A stretch of 64,000 nt of DNA. It comes from Burkholderia sp. Ax-1724 (GTDB lineage: Bacteria > Pseudomonadota > Gammaproteobacteria > Burkholderiales > Burkholderiaceae). The notes below the pieces were generated by a model. The model saw nothing but the letters and a program-made list of their open reading frames with translations, did no database searches and had not been told where the DNA came from. Location of the stretch: contig NZ_VWWL01000010.1 of assembly GCF_011752995.1 (NCBI RefSeq), positions 186,001 through 250,000 on the forward strand. The letters are read 5' to 3'. This document shows positions 16,277 through 25,713 of the stretch, one piece after another; position 1 is the first letter of the stretch; every line of letters begins with the position of its first letter. The position numbers were made by a program, and so were the translations under genes.

Positions 16277-19200
16277 ATGACCGATCTGTCCACGCCGCGG
16301 CGCGCCGGCAGCCACGCGTTGCCCGCCGGCCGGCGGCTGCGCTTCGTTACCGCCGCCGCGCTGTTCGACGGCCACGATGCGTCGATCAACATCATGCGAC
16401 GCATCCTGCAGGCGAGCGGCGTCGAGGTGATTCACCTCGGCCACAACCGCTCCGTCGATGAAGTCGCGACCGCCGCGCTCAACGAGGACGCCGACGGCGT
16501 CGCCGTGTCGAGCTACCAGGGCGGCCACAACGAATACTTCCGCTATCTCGTCGAGCTGTTGCGCGCGCGCGGCGGCGAGCGTATCAAGGTGTTCGGCGGC
16601 GGTGGCGGAGTGATCGTCCCCGAGGAAATCGCCGCGCTCGAACGCGACGGCGTCGAGAAAATCTACTCGCCGCACGACGGCCAGCGGCTCGGTCTGCAAG
16701 GCATGATCGACGACATGATCGCGCGCTGTGTCGAAGGCGCGCGCGCGGCCGGTGCGGCACGGCCGGCGCCGGTGGACGAATGGCTCGCCGGGCTTGCCGC
16801 GCAGCCGTTGCCGCGCTTCGGCGGTTCTGGTTCGCTGGAGACGGCGCATATCGATGAGCGGCGAGCCGAGGCGAGCGAGGCCGCCCCGGCAATTCGCGAG
16901 GCAGACGACGTGCAAGGTGGGCAAGGTGCCGGAGCGAGCCGGCCGTGCGAAGCGGCGCGCGCGAGCACGCGCTGCGCCGACTCCACCGACTCCACCACTC
17001 CCGTCTTCCGCCGCCTCGCCCAACTGATCAGCGCGTTCGAATCCGCCAGCGCCGACGCTCCCGCGCGAGACCAACTGCGATCGCTGGCCGATGCGGCCTA
17101 CGTGCCCGTGCTCGGCATCACCGGCACGGGCGGCGCGGGCAAATCGTCGCTGACCGACGAGCTGATCCGCCGCTTCCGGCTCGACTACGGCGACGCGCTG
17201 ACCATCGCCGTGCTCGCGATCGACCCGTCGCGCCGCAAATCGGGCGGTGCCTTGCTCGGCGACCGCATCCGCATGAACGCGATCGGCGATTGGGGCGGCG
17301 GCGCGCGCGTCTATATGCGCTCGATGGCGACGCGCGAGGCGTCGAGCGAGCTTTCCGATGCGCTGCCCGCCGCGCTGATGCTGTGTAAGGCGGCGCGCTT
17401 CGATCTGATCGTCGTCGAGACGTCCGGGATCGGTCAGGGCGATGCGGCGATCGTGCCGTTCGTCGACGAGTCGCTGTACGTGATGACGCCCGAGTTCGGC
17501 GCGGCGAGCCAGCTCGAAAAGATCGACATGCTCGACTTCGCGAGCTTCGTCGCGATCAACAAGTTCGACCGCAAGGGTGCGCAGGACGCGCTGCGCGACG
17601 TCGCGAAACAGGTGCAGCGCAACCGCGCCGACTTCGCGACGCCGCCGGGCGCGATGCCGGTGTTCGGCACGATCGCGTCGCGTTTCAATGACGACGGCGT
17701 GACCGCGCTGTACCGGCATATCGCCGAGGCGCTGCGCCGTCATGGTTTGCGCGAGGGCGGCGGACGGCTCGGCGCGCCCGACGGTGCGCGCTGTTCGAGC
17801 AACCTGCATGCGATCGTGCCGTCTGCGCGAGTGCGTTATCTGGCCGATATCGCCGGGACGCTGCGCGCTTACCGCGAGCGTGCCGACGCGCAGGCGCGTA
17901 TCGCACGCGAACGCTGGCAACTGGTCGAGACGCGCCGGATGCTTGGCGAAGCAGGAGTGGCAGCACAGGCGTGGGCGAGCACGGCGATGGTGGCGACGGG
18001 GACCGCCAGTTCAGGCGTGGATATGAACGCCAATGCGCGGAGCGATGCAAACGCGGTGCAGGCTGCCGACAACGAATCGTCCGATACGCGAGCGCACGCA
18101 AGCTCGAACGCAAGCCTCGATGCGACCCAATCCAACCCGTTGCTCTCCTCCCTCGATGCCCTGATCGACCAACGCAGTGTCGCGCTCGGCAAACGCGAGC
18201 GCCAACTGCTCGACACCTGGCCGCAAATCGTCGCCGCCTATTCCGGCGACGAACACGTCGTGCGCATTCGCGAGCGCGAAATCCGCACCGCACTCACGGT
18301 GACGACGCTCTCGGGCTTGCCAGTCCGCAAAGTCTCGCTGCCGAAATTCGCCGATCACGGCGAGATTCTGCGCTGGCTGCTGCTCGACAATCTGCCTGGC
18401 TATTTCCCGTTCACGGCCGGCGTGTTTCCGTTTCGCCGCGAGAACGAAGACCCGACCCGCATGTTCGCGGGCGAGGGCGATCCGCAGCGCACGAACCGCC
18501 GCTTCAAGCTGCTCTCCGAAGGGATGCCGGCCAAACGGCTATCGACCGCGTTCGACTCCGTGACGCTCTACGGCGAGGAGCCGCACGAGCGCCCCGATAT
18601 CTACGGCAAGGTCGGCAATTCGGGCGTATCGGTCGCGACGTTCGACGACATGAAGACGCTCTACGACGGCTTCGATCTGTGCTCGCCGGAAACCTCGGTC
18701 TCGATGACGATCAACGGCCCCGCGCCGACGATCCTCGCGATGTTCTTCAATGTTGCGATCGACCAGCAGATTGCACGCAAGGAAGCGGAGCAAGGCCGCC
18801 CGCTCAGCGAAAGCGAACTCGCGGCAACGCGCCGCGTTGCGCTCGAAAACGTGCGCGGCACCGTGCAGGCCGACATCCTCAAGGAAGACCAGGGGCAGAA
18901 CACCTGCATCTTCTCGACCGAGTTCAGCCTGAAAGTGATGGGCGACATCCAGGCGTATTTCGTCGAGCACGGCGTGCGCAATTTCTATTCGGTGTCGATC
19001 TCCGGCTACCACATCGCCGAGGCCGGTGCGAACCCGATCTCGCAGCTCGCCTATACGCTCGCGAACGGCTTCACGTACGTCGAGGCGTATCTCGCGCGCG
19101 GCATGTCGATCGACGACTTCGCGCCGAATCTGTCGTTCTTCTTCTCGAACGGCATGGACCCGGAGTACACGGTGCTTGGCCGCGTCGCGCGACGCATCTG

Positions 19201-19954
19201 GGCGGTAGCGATGCGCGAGCGCTACGGCGCGAACGAGCGCAGCCAGAAGCTCAAGTATCACGTGCAGACCTCGGGCCGCAGCCTGCACGCGCAGGAGGTC
19301 GACTTCAACGACATCCGCACGACGCTGCAGGCGCTGATCGCGATCTACGACAACTGCAACTCGCTGCATACGAATGCGTTCGACGAAGCAATCACGACGC
19401 CGACCGAGGATTCGGTGCGCCGCGCGGTCGCGATCCAGCTCATCATCAATCGCGAATGGGGGCTCGCGAAGAACCAGAATCCGCACCAGGGCAGCTTCGT
19501 GATCGACGAGCTGACCGACCTCGTCGAGGCAGCGGTGCTGGCCGAGTTCGAGCGGTTGACCGAGCGCGGTGGCGTGCTCGGTGCGATGGAAACCGGCTAT
19601 CAGCGCGGACGCATCCAGGACGAGTCGATGCTGTACGAGCATCGCAAGCATGACGGCTCGTATCCGATCGTCGGCGTGAACACGTTTCTGAGCGCGCATC
19701 CGCACGAAGCGCCGCGGCCGATCGTGCTGGCGCGTTCCACCGATGCGGAAAAACAGAGTCAGTTGCAGCGGCTGCGCGCGTTCCAGACGCGCCATCGCGA
19801 CACCGCGCCCGAAGCGCTCGAACGCCTGAAGCGCGCGGTGATCGACGACGCCAACGTGTTCGCGGTGCTGATGGACGTGGTGCGCGTGTGTTCGCTCGGG
19901 CAGATCACGCGCGCGCTGTTCGAGGTGGGCGGGCAGTATCGGCGCAACATGTAG
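16277..19954 (+). CDS. icmF: Fused isobutyryl-CoA mutase IcmF
   Basis: 1225 residues in three parts. The N-terminal B12-binding domain has DGHDAS at 31-36 (cobalamin-ligating DxH) and SSYQGG. A MeaB-like G-protein chaperone follows with Walker A GTGGAGKS at about 283-290 and VETSGIGQGD. The C-terminal mutase TIM barrel starts near residue 680. IcmF interconverts isobutyryl-CoA and n-butyryl-CoA (some also pivalyl-CoA) using adenosylcobalamin. The specificity positions support this over methylmalonyl-CoA mutase: Phe717 in GVFPF replaces the mutase Tyr, and Gln874 in GQNTCI replaces its Arg. Preceded by GGGGGAG. Single-gene unit. Confidence 0.95.
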   Translation: MTDLSTPRRAGSHALPAGRRLRFVTAAALFDGHDASINIMRRILQASGVEVIHLGHNRSVDEVATAALNEDADGVAVSSYQGGHNEYFRYLVELLRARGGERIKVFGGGGGVIVPEEIAALERDGVEKIYSPHDGQRLGLQGMIDDMIARCVEGARAAGAARPAPVDEWLAGLAAQPLPRFGGSGSLETAHIDERRAEASEAAPAIREADDVQGGQGAGASRPCEAARASTRCADSTDSTTPVFRRLAQLISAFESASADAPARDQLRSLADAAYVPVLGITGTGGAGKSSLTDELIRRFRLDYGDALTIAVLAIDPSRRKSGGALLGDRIRMNAIGDWGGGARVYMRSMATREASSELSDALPAALMLCKAARFDLIVVETSGIGQGDAAIVPFVDESLYVMTPEFGAASQLEKIDMLDFASFVAINKFDRKGAQDALRDVAKQVQRNRADFATPPGAMPVFGTIASRFNDDGVTALYRHIAEALRRHGLREGGGRLGAPDGARCSSNLHAIVPSARVRYLADIAGTLRAYRERADAQARIARERWQLVETRRMLGEAGVAAQAWASTAMVATGTASSGVDMNANARSDANAVQAADNESSDTRAHASSNASLDATQSNPLLSSLDALIDQRSVALGKRERQLLDTWPQIVAAYSGDEHVVRIREREIRTALTVTTLSGLPVRKVSLPKFADHGEILRWLLLDNLPGYFPFTAGVFPFRRENEDPTRMFAGEGDPQRTNRRFKLLSEGMPAKRLSTAFDSVTLYGEEPHERPDIYGKVGNSGVSVATFDDMKTLYDGFDLCSPETSVSMTINGPAPTILAMFFNVAIDQQIARKEAEQGRPLSESELAATRRVALENVRGTVQADILKEDQGQNTCIFSTEFSLKVMGDIQAYFVEHGVRNFYSVSISGYHIAEAGANPISQLAYTLANGFTYVEAYLARGMSIDDFAPNLSFFFSNGMDPEYTVLGRVARRIWAVAMRERYGANERSQKLKYHVQTSGRSLHAQEVDFNDIRTTLQALIAIYDNCNSLHTNAFDEAITTPTEDSVRRAVAIQLIINREWGLAKNQNPHQGSFVIDELTDLVEAAVLAEFERLTERGGVLGAMETGYQRGRIQDESMLYEHRKHDGSYPIVGVNTFLSAHPHEAPRPIVLARSTDAEKQSQLQRLRAFQTRHRDTAPEALERLKRAVIDDANVFAVLMDVVRVCSLGQITRALFEVGGQYRRNM

Positions 19955-20068
19955 GCGCGCGGCTCGAAGCGGCGGCCTTGCCGCTTCGCTTCGAGTGTTG
20001 CGCGAGCTTCGATACCGGCATGAGGCGCGTGGCGCGCAGTAACGGATGCGGGTGAGCGGCGGGCGCGC

Positions 20069-21028
20069 TCAGCGAACGATACCGAGCCGCGCCTTCGCGT
20101 CGTCGTATTCCTGCTTCAGGCGCTGCACGAGTTCGCCGACGTTCGGCACGTCGTCCATCAGACCGACGCCCTGGCCCGCACCCCAGATGTCCTTCCATGC
20201 CTTTGCCTTGTCGCTGCCGAAGTTCATCTTGGTCTTGTCCGATTCGGGCAGCGCGTCCGGGTCGAGCCCCGCGTTCAGAATGCTCTCGCGGATGTAGTTG
20301 CCGTGCACGCCGGTAAAGAGGTTCGTGTAAATGATGTCCGAGGCGCTGGCGTTGACGATGGCCTGCTTGTAGCTGTCGACCGCGTGCGCTTCCTGGGTCG
20401 CGATGAAGCGCGTGCCCATGTACGCGAGGTCCGCGCCCATCGCCTGGGCGGCGAGAATCGAGCCGCCGTTCGCGATCGAACCCGACAGCACGATCGGGCC
20501 GTCGAAAATGCGCCGCACTTCGCCGACCAGCGCGAACGGCGAGGTCGTGCCCGCATGGCCGCCCGCGCCCGAGGCAACCAGAATCAAACCGTCGACGCCG
20601 GCCTCGAGCGCCTTCTGCGCATGCCGCAGGTTGATCACGTCGTGCAGCACGATGCCGCCATAGCTGTGCACCGCGTCGACGATCTCGCGCGCCGGCGCGC
20701 GCAGGCTCGTGATGAAGATCGGCACCTTGTGCTCGACGCACACGCGCACGTCGTGTTCGAGCCGCGTATTGGACTGATGGACGATCTGATTGACGGCGAT
20801 CGGCCCGATGATCGCCGCGGGGTTGGCCGCCTTGTGCTCGGCGAGCTGCGCCTGGATTTGCGTGAGCCATTCGTCGAGCAGTTCGGCCGGACGCGCGTTG
20901 AGGGCCGGGAACGAGCCGACGATGCCAGCCTTGCACTGGGCCAGCACCAGTTCGGGATAGCTGACGATGAACATCGGCGAGGCGACGACGGGCAGCGCGA
21001 GATTTTGCAGAACGGCGGGCAATGCCAT
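20069..21028 (-). CDS. Nitronate monooxygenase family protein
   Basis: 319 residues from ATG 21028 behind AGGAGACTC. FMN-binding TIM barrel: APMFIVS-like start (VVASPMFIVSYPELVLAQCKAG), the substrate-site block ASGAGGHAGTTSPFALV with the catalytic-type histidine, and ANGGSILAAQAMGADLAYMGTRFIATQEA forming the phosphate loop. Members oxidise alkyl nitronates such as propionate-3-nitronate. An upstream extension to 21163 has no ribosome site. Single gene, tail to tail with icmF. Confidence 0.9.
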   Translation of the reverse strand: MALPAVLQNLALPVVASPMFIVSYPELVLAQCKAGIVGSFPALNARPAELLDEWLTQIQAQLAEHKAANPAAIIGPIAVNQIVHQSNTRLEHDVRVCVEHKVPIFITSLRAPAREIVDAVHSYGGIVLHDVINLRHAQKALEAGVDGLILVASGAGGHAGTTSPFALVGEVRRIFDGPIVLSGSIANGGSILAAQAMGADLAYMGTRFIATQEAHAVDSYKQAIVNASASDIIYTNLFTGVHGNYIRESILNAGLDPDALPESDKTKMNFGSDKAKAWKDIWGAGQGVGLMDDVPNVGELVQRLKQEYDDAKARLGIVR

Positions 21029-21340
21029 GATGGGAGTCTCCTGTGTCTTCGATGAGTGTAGCGGCACCCGGCCTGCGCCGCGTCGATGCCCAGGCGGTAT
21101 CTCTGCTTGCCGCGGCGTCGACCGCCTTCGTGGCTGAACCACGGTGCGGTCGCCCAAAGCCACCCAAAAATTTAAGAACGATCGTGCGATTATAGGTGAA
21201 GCCCATAGCCTCGGTGCGGCCAGCGCGTGCGGAACAGTTCGAAGGAGTGTTCAGGTTCTATGTTTGCGTGGGTTAACCCACCTCGCGCGGACATGACGGG
21301 CTTCTACAATGCTGACACCCTCAAACGACCAAGAGACGCC

Positions 21341-22231
21341 ATGGCCTTCGAGAATTTCACGCCCTTTCGCGTCGCCGTGGGCGATGTCGATATTTTCGGA
21401 GTGAAGGGCGGCGCGGGGCCGCCTCTGCTGCTGCTGCACGGCCATCCGCAGTCGCATCTGATCTGGGAGCGCTGTGCCGCGCCGCTCGCGCAACATTTCA
21501 CCGTGATCGCTACCGACCTGCGCGGCTACGGCGCATCGGGCAAACCGCCGAGCGATGCCGCGCACACGCCGTACTCGAAACGCACGATGGCCGCCGACCA
21601 GGTCGCGGTGATGCGCCACTTCGGCTTCGAGCGCTTTCTTGTCTGCGCGCACGATCGCGGCGCGCGCGTCGCACATCGCATGGCGCTCGATCACGCGGAC
21701 GCGGTCGAGCGTCTGATGCTGCTCGACATCGCGCCGACGCTCGCGATGTACGAAGCCACCGACCGCACGTTCGCGACGCACTATTTCCACTGGTTCTTCC
21801 TGATCCAGCCCGAGCCGCTGCCCGAAACGCTGATCGGCGCGAATCCGGCCGCCTATGTCGATGCGGTGATGGGCGGCCGTCACGCGGGCCTCGCGCCGTT
21901 CGCGCCCGCCGCGCTCGACGCCTATCGCGCCGCGCTCGCGCAACCGGGCGCGGTGCATGCGATGTGCGAGGACTACCGCGCGTCGGCCAGCATCGACCTC
22001 GAACACGATCGCGCCGACATCGAGCGCGGCAACAAGATCGGCTGTCCGCTGCGCGTGCTGTGGGGCGACAAGGGCGTGATCGAGAAATGCTTCGACGCGC
22101 TGGCCGAATGGCGGCACGTCGCGCGCGACGTGAGCGGCCGCGCGCTGGCCTGCGGGCACTATCTGCCCGAGGAAGCGCCGGGCGAACTGGTCGCCGAGAT
22201 GCTGTCGTTCTTCGAGGCGGTCGAGCAGTAG
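21341..22231 (+). CDS. Haloacetate (fluoroacetate) dehalogenase, alpha/beta hydrolase
   Basis: 296 residues. Every residue of the fluoroacetate dehalogenase active site is recognisable: nucleophile Asp105 in AHDRGARVAHR with Arg106 and Arg109 for the carboxylate, the halide pocket His150-Trp151 in HYFHWFF with Tyr212 in CEDYRAS, and catalytic His273 in CGHYLPEE. Spacing matches the biochemically studied Rhodopseudomonas enzyme with a constant five-residue offset for most positions. It hydrolyses C-halogen bonds of haloacetates to glycolate in the cytoplasm. Start at 21341 chosen because MAFENF matches family starts. Confidence 0.88.
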   Translation: MAFENFTPFRVAVGDVDIFGVKGGAGPPLLLLHGHPQSHLIWERCAAPLAQHFTVIATDLRGYGASGKPPSDAAHTPYSKRTMAADQVAVMRHFGFERFLVCAHDRGARVAHRMALDHADAVERLMLLDIAPTLAMYEATDRTFATHYFHWFFLIQPEPLPETLIGANPAAYVDAVMGGRHAGLAPFAPAALDAYRAALAQPGAVHAMCEDYRASASIDLEHDRADIERGNKIGCPLRVLWGDKGVIEKCFDALAEWRHVARDVSGRALACGHYLPEEAPGELVAEMLSFFEAVEQ

Positions 22232-22262
22232 CGCGCTTCGTTCGGGCTTGGGCCCACGCCCC

Positions 22263-22733
22263 TCAATCGAGCGGCGGCAGGCGTCGCGCGACCGGCGTCG
22301 ATTTGACGATCGCCGTGCTCGTCTCCGCGCGCTCGGTGACCTTCGAGAGAATCTCGTCGAGCTGTTCGATCGAATGCAGATAAAGGCGGCAGATGAAGCA
22401 ATCGTCGCCGGTCACCTTGTCGCATTCGACGAATTCCGGAATGCGCCGGATCACGTCTTCCACCAGATGCAGCTGACCGGGCAGAGGCTTCACGCGCACG
22501 ATCGCCTGCAGCGTGTAGCCGAGCGCGCGCGGATCGATCTGCACCGTGAAATGCTCGATCACGCCCTGCGCTTCGAGCCGCCGCACGCGTTCGGCCGTGC
22601 TGGGCGCCGATAGGCCGACCTGGCGCGCGAGTTCGCTGACCGCCTGGCGCGCGTCCTGCGCGAGCGCGGCCAGCAGCAGGCGGTCGGTTGCGTCGAGCGC
22701 GACGGGGGCCGCCGAAGCAAGGCGTTTGCTCAT
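22263..22733 (-). CDS. Lrp/AsnC-family transcriptional regulator
   Basis: 156 residues. HTH segment LDATDRLLLAALAQDARQAVSELARQVGLSAPSTAERVRRLE followed by the RAM effector domain (IVRVKPLPGQLHLVEDVIRRIPEFVECDKVTGDDCFICRLYL). Typical length. Divergent from an EamA-family exporter with 110 bp between the starts, so amino-acid-responsive control of that exporter is the straightforward inference. Confidence 0.92.
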   Translation of the reverse strand: MSKRLASAAPVALDATDRLLLAALAQDARQAVSELARQVGLSAPSTAERVRRLEAQGVIEHFTVQIDPRALGYTLQAIVRVKPLPGQLHLVEDVIRRIPEFVECDKVTGDDCFICRLYLHSIEQLDEILSKVTERAETSTAIVKSTPVARRLPPLD

Positions 22734-22843
22734 GATGACCTTCGTTTAAGCGGTGAAATCGCCGCGACGCTTAAGTTTAGCCATGTATTGGCGCCGGCGG
22801 ATTGATTACACTGCCCGCATGCAGGTATCGACGGGATCGAATC

Positions 22844-23755
22844 ATGGCTTCAGACAAGCGTTCCAGCGAGATCCGCCGCGGCGCGGCGGAGATGAGCATG
22901 GCGATGCTGATGTCGGGCACCATCGGCTGGCTCGTGGTGTCGTCGCAGCAAAGTCCTTTCAACGTGGTGTTTTTTCGCTGCCTCTTCGGCGGCGCGACGC
23001 TCGCGCTCGTTTGCGCGGTGCTCGGTCTTTTCCGGCGCGAGCTGTTCTCGTGGAAGATGCTCGGCCTCGCGCTCTTCGGCGGCGTTGCGATCGTCATCAA
23101 CTGGGTGCTGCTGTTCGCCGCGTATTCGCGCGCGTCGATTTCGATGGCGACGGCCGTCTACAACACGCAGCCGTTCATGCTGGTCGCGCTCGGCGCGCTC
23201 GTGTTTCGCGAGCGCATCAGCGCCTCGACGATGGCGTGGCTCGCGGTCGCCTTCGTCGGCCTCGTGTTCGTCGTGAAGGTCGAGCCGGCCGTGCTCGCGG
23301 TGCCGGGGCAGTATCTGGTCGGCGTCGCGTATGCGGTCGGCGCGGCGGCGATGTACGCGGTGTCGTCGATCATCACGAAGCGCTTGAAGGGCACGCCGCC
23401 GCATCTGATCGCGCTGCTCCAGGTGGCGCTCGGCGTGCTGCTGCTTGCGCCGTTCGTGCGCTTCGATGCGCTGCCGGCAAGCGGCGCGCAGTGGCTCGAA
23501 CTGGTTGTGCTCGGCGTCGTGCACACGGGGCTCATGTACGTGCTGCTGTATGGCGCGATCCAGAAGCTGCCGACGTCGATGACAGGGGCGCTGTCGTTCA
23601 TCTATCCGGTGGTGGCGATCATTGTCGATCGGTTCGCGTTCGGGCAAACGCTCGCGTGGATTCAGGTGCTCGGCGCGGCGCTGATTCTGATTGCGGCGGC
23701 CGGCGTCAATCTCGGCTGGCGGATCGTGCCGCGCAAGCGTTGGTCGTCGACGTGA
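22844..23755 (+). CDS. EamA/DMT-family transporter (RhaT-like exporter)
   Basis: 303 residues from ATG 22844. Ten hydrophobic segments in two five-helix EamA repeats: SMAMLMSGTIGWLVV to LALFGGVAIVINWVLLFAAYSRASISMATAVYNTQPFMLV and the second from GVAYAVGAAAMYAVSSIITKRL to SFIYPVVAIIVDRFAFG. Drug/metabolite superfamily inner-membrane exporters of amino acids or metabolites. The divergent Lrp/AsnC gene suggests an amino-acid substrate. Confidence 0.9.
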   Translation: MASDKRSSEIRRGAAEMSMAMLMSGTIGWLVVSSQQSPFNVVFFRCLFGGATLALVCAVLGLFRRELFSWKMLGLALFGGVAIVINWVLLFAAYSRASISMATAVYNTQPFMLVALGALVFRERISASTMAWLAVAFVGLVFVVKVEPAVLAVPGQYLVGVAYAVGAAAMYAVSSIITKRLKGTPPHLIALLQVALGVLLLAPFVRFDALPASGAQWLELVVLGVVHTGLMYVLLYGAIQKLPTSMTGALSFIYPVVAIIVDRFAFGQTLAWIQVLGAALILIAAAGVNLGWRIVPRKRWSST

Positions 23756-23948
23756 CGATGCGCTGGTTTGACGGTTTGATGAATGCCACGCCGCAAACGA
23801 AAATGCTACGGATTCCGGAGTAACACGCGCCTGTCATTGTTCATATGAGCGGGCCAATCGCACGGACTCAGGCGCCTGCCGCCGCTTTGCAACCGGCCGT
23901 GTATGCGCTTTTGAAACACGCCGTCAAATTTCTGTAGGGAAATCACCG

Positions 23949-23993
23949 ATGCGTTGCAAAAAACAGCACGCGTATTATTCGTACCGACGCTGA
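23949..23993 (+). CDS. Candidate 14-residue peptide ORF before a terminator
   Basis: ATG at 23949 encodes MRCKKQHAYYSYRR and stops at 23993, with AGGGAAATCACC upstream as a possible ribosome site. A strong hairpin terminator starts 21 bases after the stop. The basic, tyrosine-rich peptide could be a stand-alone small protein, or the region could be a short non-coding RNA. No downstream gene on the same strand exists to be attenuated. The rest of 23756-23948 shows nothing clear. Confidence 0.25.
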   Translation: MRCKKQHAYYSYRR

Positions 23994-24013
23994 TCACGTC
24001 CAACAGAAGTTCC

Positions 24014-24044
24014 GCCGCTCGCTTCGTCGAGCGGCTTTCTTTTT
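24014..24044 (+). terminator. Intrinsic terminator with no obvious parent gene
   Basis: GCCGCTCG-CTTCGT-CGAGCGGC followed by TTTCTTTTT: perfect 8-bp stem and U-tract on the plus strand. It is about 260 bases past the EamA exporter stop, far for that gene, so it may end a separate short transcript. Confidence 0.8.
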
Positions 24045-24081
24045 GTGGGGACGGTTTGGGCGGCCGGTTCGCCTGAGTGCC

Positions 24082-24999
24082 TTAACGCCGCGCGACGATG
24101 CGCGCGCCATCCACCGCGAGCGGCCCCTGGTGGGCCGCCAGTTCCTCGATCATGCCTCGCAGCAACGCGGGCCATTCACTGCTCGGCTTCAGCAGCGACG
24201 CGGCGGCGCGCATTGCGGCCGCCTCGCCGGTCATGCGCAGCAGCGCGTCGAAGCTCATCTCGCGCACTTCGAGCAGCTTGAACACGATCAGCACCTTCAG
24301 CGCATTGCGTGCATTGCGCGCGGGATCGGCGCGCAGCCACGCGATGCGCGAAAACGCGCGTTCCAGCGCCTGTTCGACATGCGTGAACGGCGCGCCATGG
24401 CCCGGAATCACGACGCGCACGTCGAGCGTCGAGATCGTATCGAGCACCGCCTGCTGTTCGGCGAAGCCGCTCTCGCCTTCGAGCTCGGGAAAGATCACGC
24501 CGAAGCCGTTTTCCCAGAGCGCGTCGGCACTGATCAGGATGCGTTCGTCGGCGCAATACAGCATCAGCGAATGCGGATCGTGACCGGGCGCGCCGAGCAC
24601 CTGCCAGTCGAGCGCGCCGAGCCGCAACTGTGCGCCGGGCGCGATCGTTCCGGTGAAGCCGAAGCGCTCGCAGGTCTGACCGGTGGCGCGAAAGCTCAAG
24701 CGGGCTTCGTCCCATTCGCGCACCGCGCTCGCTTCCGATGCTGGAATCAGCGTGCGGCACGGCCATGTCGCCTGCAATAGCGCGTTGCCGCCGCAGTGGT
24801 CCGAATGCAGATGGGTGTTGACGATCAGGTCGAGCGGCCGTGTTTTCAGGGCCGAGCGTACCAGCGCGACGGTTTGCGGCGCGTGCGTCGCATAGCCGGT
24901 GTCGACGAGCGCGGTGCAGGCGTCGTCGACGAGCAGCACGTTGTTCGACGACAGCCAGCCGCGCTCGAACACGCGCATCGAGGCGGGCAGCGCGATCAT
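24082..24999 (-). CDS. MBL-fold metallo-hydrolase
   Basis: 305 residues. Metallo-beta-lactamase fold with the metal motif NTHLHSDHCGGN (HxHxDH) near residue 62, a second metal histidine in GAPGHDPHSLMLY and a third in VVIPGHGAPFTH. The C-terminal helical domain resembles glyoxalase II-like or lactonase relatives. Last gene of an operon YbaK-DUF1289-MaoC-MBL, overlapping MaoC by 4 bases. With the thioester-linked MaoC partner it may hydrolyse an acyl-CoA or thioester, but that is inference. Confidence 0.88.
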   Translation of the reverse strand: MIALPASMRVFERGWLSSNNVLLVDDACTALVDTGYATHAPQTVALVRSALKTRPLDLIVNTHLHSDHCGGNALLQATWPCRTLIPASEASAVREWDEARLSFRATGQTCERFGFTGTIAPGAQLRLGALDWQVLGAPGHDPHSLMLYCADERILISADALWENGFGVIFPELEGESGFAEQQAVLDTISTLDVRVVIPGHGAPFTHVEQALERAFSRIAWLRADPARNARNALKVLIVFKLLEVREMSFDALLRMTGEAAAMRAAASLLKPSSEWPALLRGMIEELAAHQGPLAVDGARIVARR

Positions 25000-25469
25000 G
25001 ATAGCGCGGGCCCGCCATCCGCCTGTTCGGCGGACTCGGTGAGTTTAGGCATGACCAGAATCGTCGACGTGCCGGTCAACATCAGTTCGCCATGCTGATT
25101 GACGGCCGAGCCTTCGAGACAGGTCAGATCGCCGTTCAGGCTCGGCTTCCAGTGAGCGTCGCGCACGCGCCAGGTGAGCGTCAGCGTGTCGTGCACATGC
25201 ACCGCTTTTTTCAGCTTGATGTCGAACTCGAGGCCGAGCGGCTGCGCGTAGGTCGAGAAATGCGTCGCGAGCAGCGCCATGAAATACGCGGTGGGCTGCG
25301 TGCCCGAGGCGATCAGCCCGCCGAAGCGGCTTTGCGCCGCATACGCTTCGTCGAGATGCAGCGGGTTCAGATCGTTGACGAGCCGCGAAAACGACTTGAT
25401 CGAATCCGCCGGGAACGAGACCGTCGAGCTGAACGTCTCGCCCAGCGTGACGACACGCGGCGCGTTCAT
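24996..25469 (-). CDS. MaoC-family dehydratase (hot-dog fold)
   Basis: 157 residues from ATG 25469. Contains [32 protein letters not shown], matching the MaoC hydratase signature with the Asp and His of the (R)-specific enoyl-CoA hydratase active site (D..NPLH). The second part is beta-sheet with [14 protein letters not shown]. Expected to hydrate 2-enoyl-CoA in the cytoplasm. Overlaps its neighbours by 4 bases at both ends, indicating tight translational coupling. Confidence 0.87.
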   Translation of the reverse strand: MNAPRVVTLGETFSSTVSFPADSIKSFSRLVNDLNPLHLDEAYAAQSRFGGLIASGTQPTAYFMALLATHFSTYAQPLGLEFDIKLKKAVHVHDTLTLTWRVRDAHWKPSLNGDLTCLEGSAVNQHGELMLTGTSTILVMPKLTESAEQADGGPALS

Positions 25470-25705
25470 GGCCGCTCCTTCGTGTGCTTCGCCATGAACT
25501 CCGCGTGACGCGCTTCGATCGCGTCCCACACCGCGCGTTTCGCGTCGTCGTCGAAGATCGACCAGCCGGCGATTTCGTCGATCGTGCGCAGGCAGCCTTC
25601 GCACCAGCCCGTCGCCGCATCCATCCTGCACACGCTGATGCACGGCGACGGCACCGAGCCGTCGTCGTTCAGGTGCTCGTAGCCGCTGCCGCTCGTCGTC
25701 GTCAT
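25466..25705 (-). CDS. DUF1289 domain protein
   Basis: 79 residues from ATG 25705. Four cysteines in [30 protein letters not shown] define DUF1289, a small probable Fe-S or zinc-binding family found next to acyl metabolism genes; role unknown. An upstream extension to 25822 lies inside the YbaK gene in another frame and is rejected. Eight bases after the YbaK stop and overlapping MaoC by 4. Confidence 0.88.
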   Translation of the reverse strand: MTTTSGSGYEHLNDDGSVPSPCISVCRMDAATGWCEGCLRTIDEIAGWSIFDDDAKRAVWDAIEARHAEFMAKHTKERP

Positions 25706-25713
25706 CGCGGTGC

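Noticed and set aside
16259..17920. 553-codon minus-strand frame
   Set aside because: Opposite-strand shadow of icmF; composition typical of high-GC antisense frames (Arg/His/Asp-rich) and no motif.
19965..19988. Hairpin CGAAGCGG/CCGCTTCG after icmF as terminator
   Set aside because: The stem is good, but no T-run follows on either strand.
23949..24044. Leader-peptide attenuator
   Set aside because: The arrangement of short peptide and terminator is suggestive, but no biosynthetic gene follows on the same strand.
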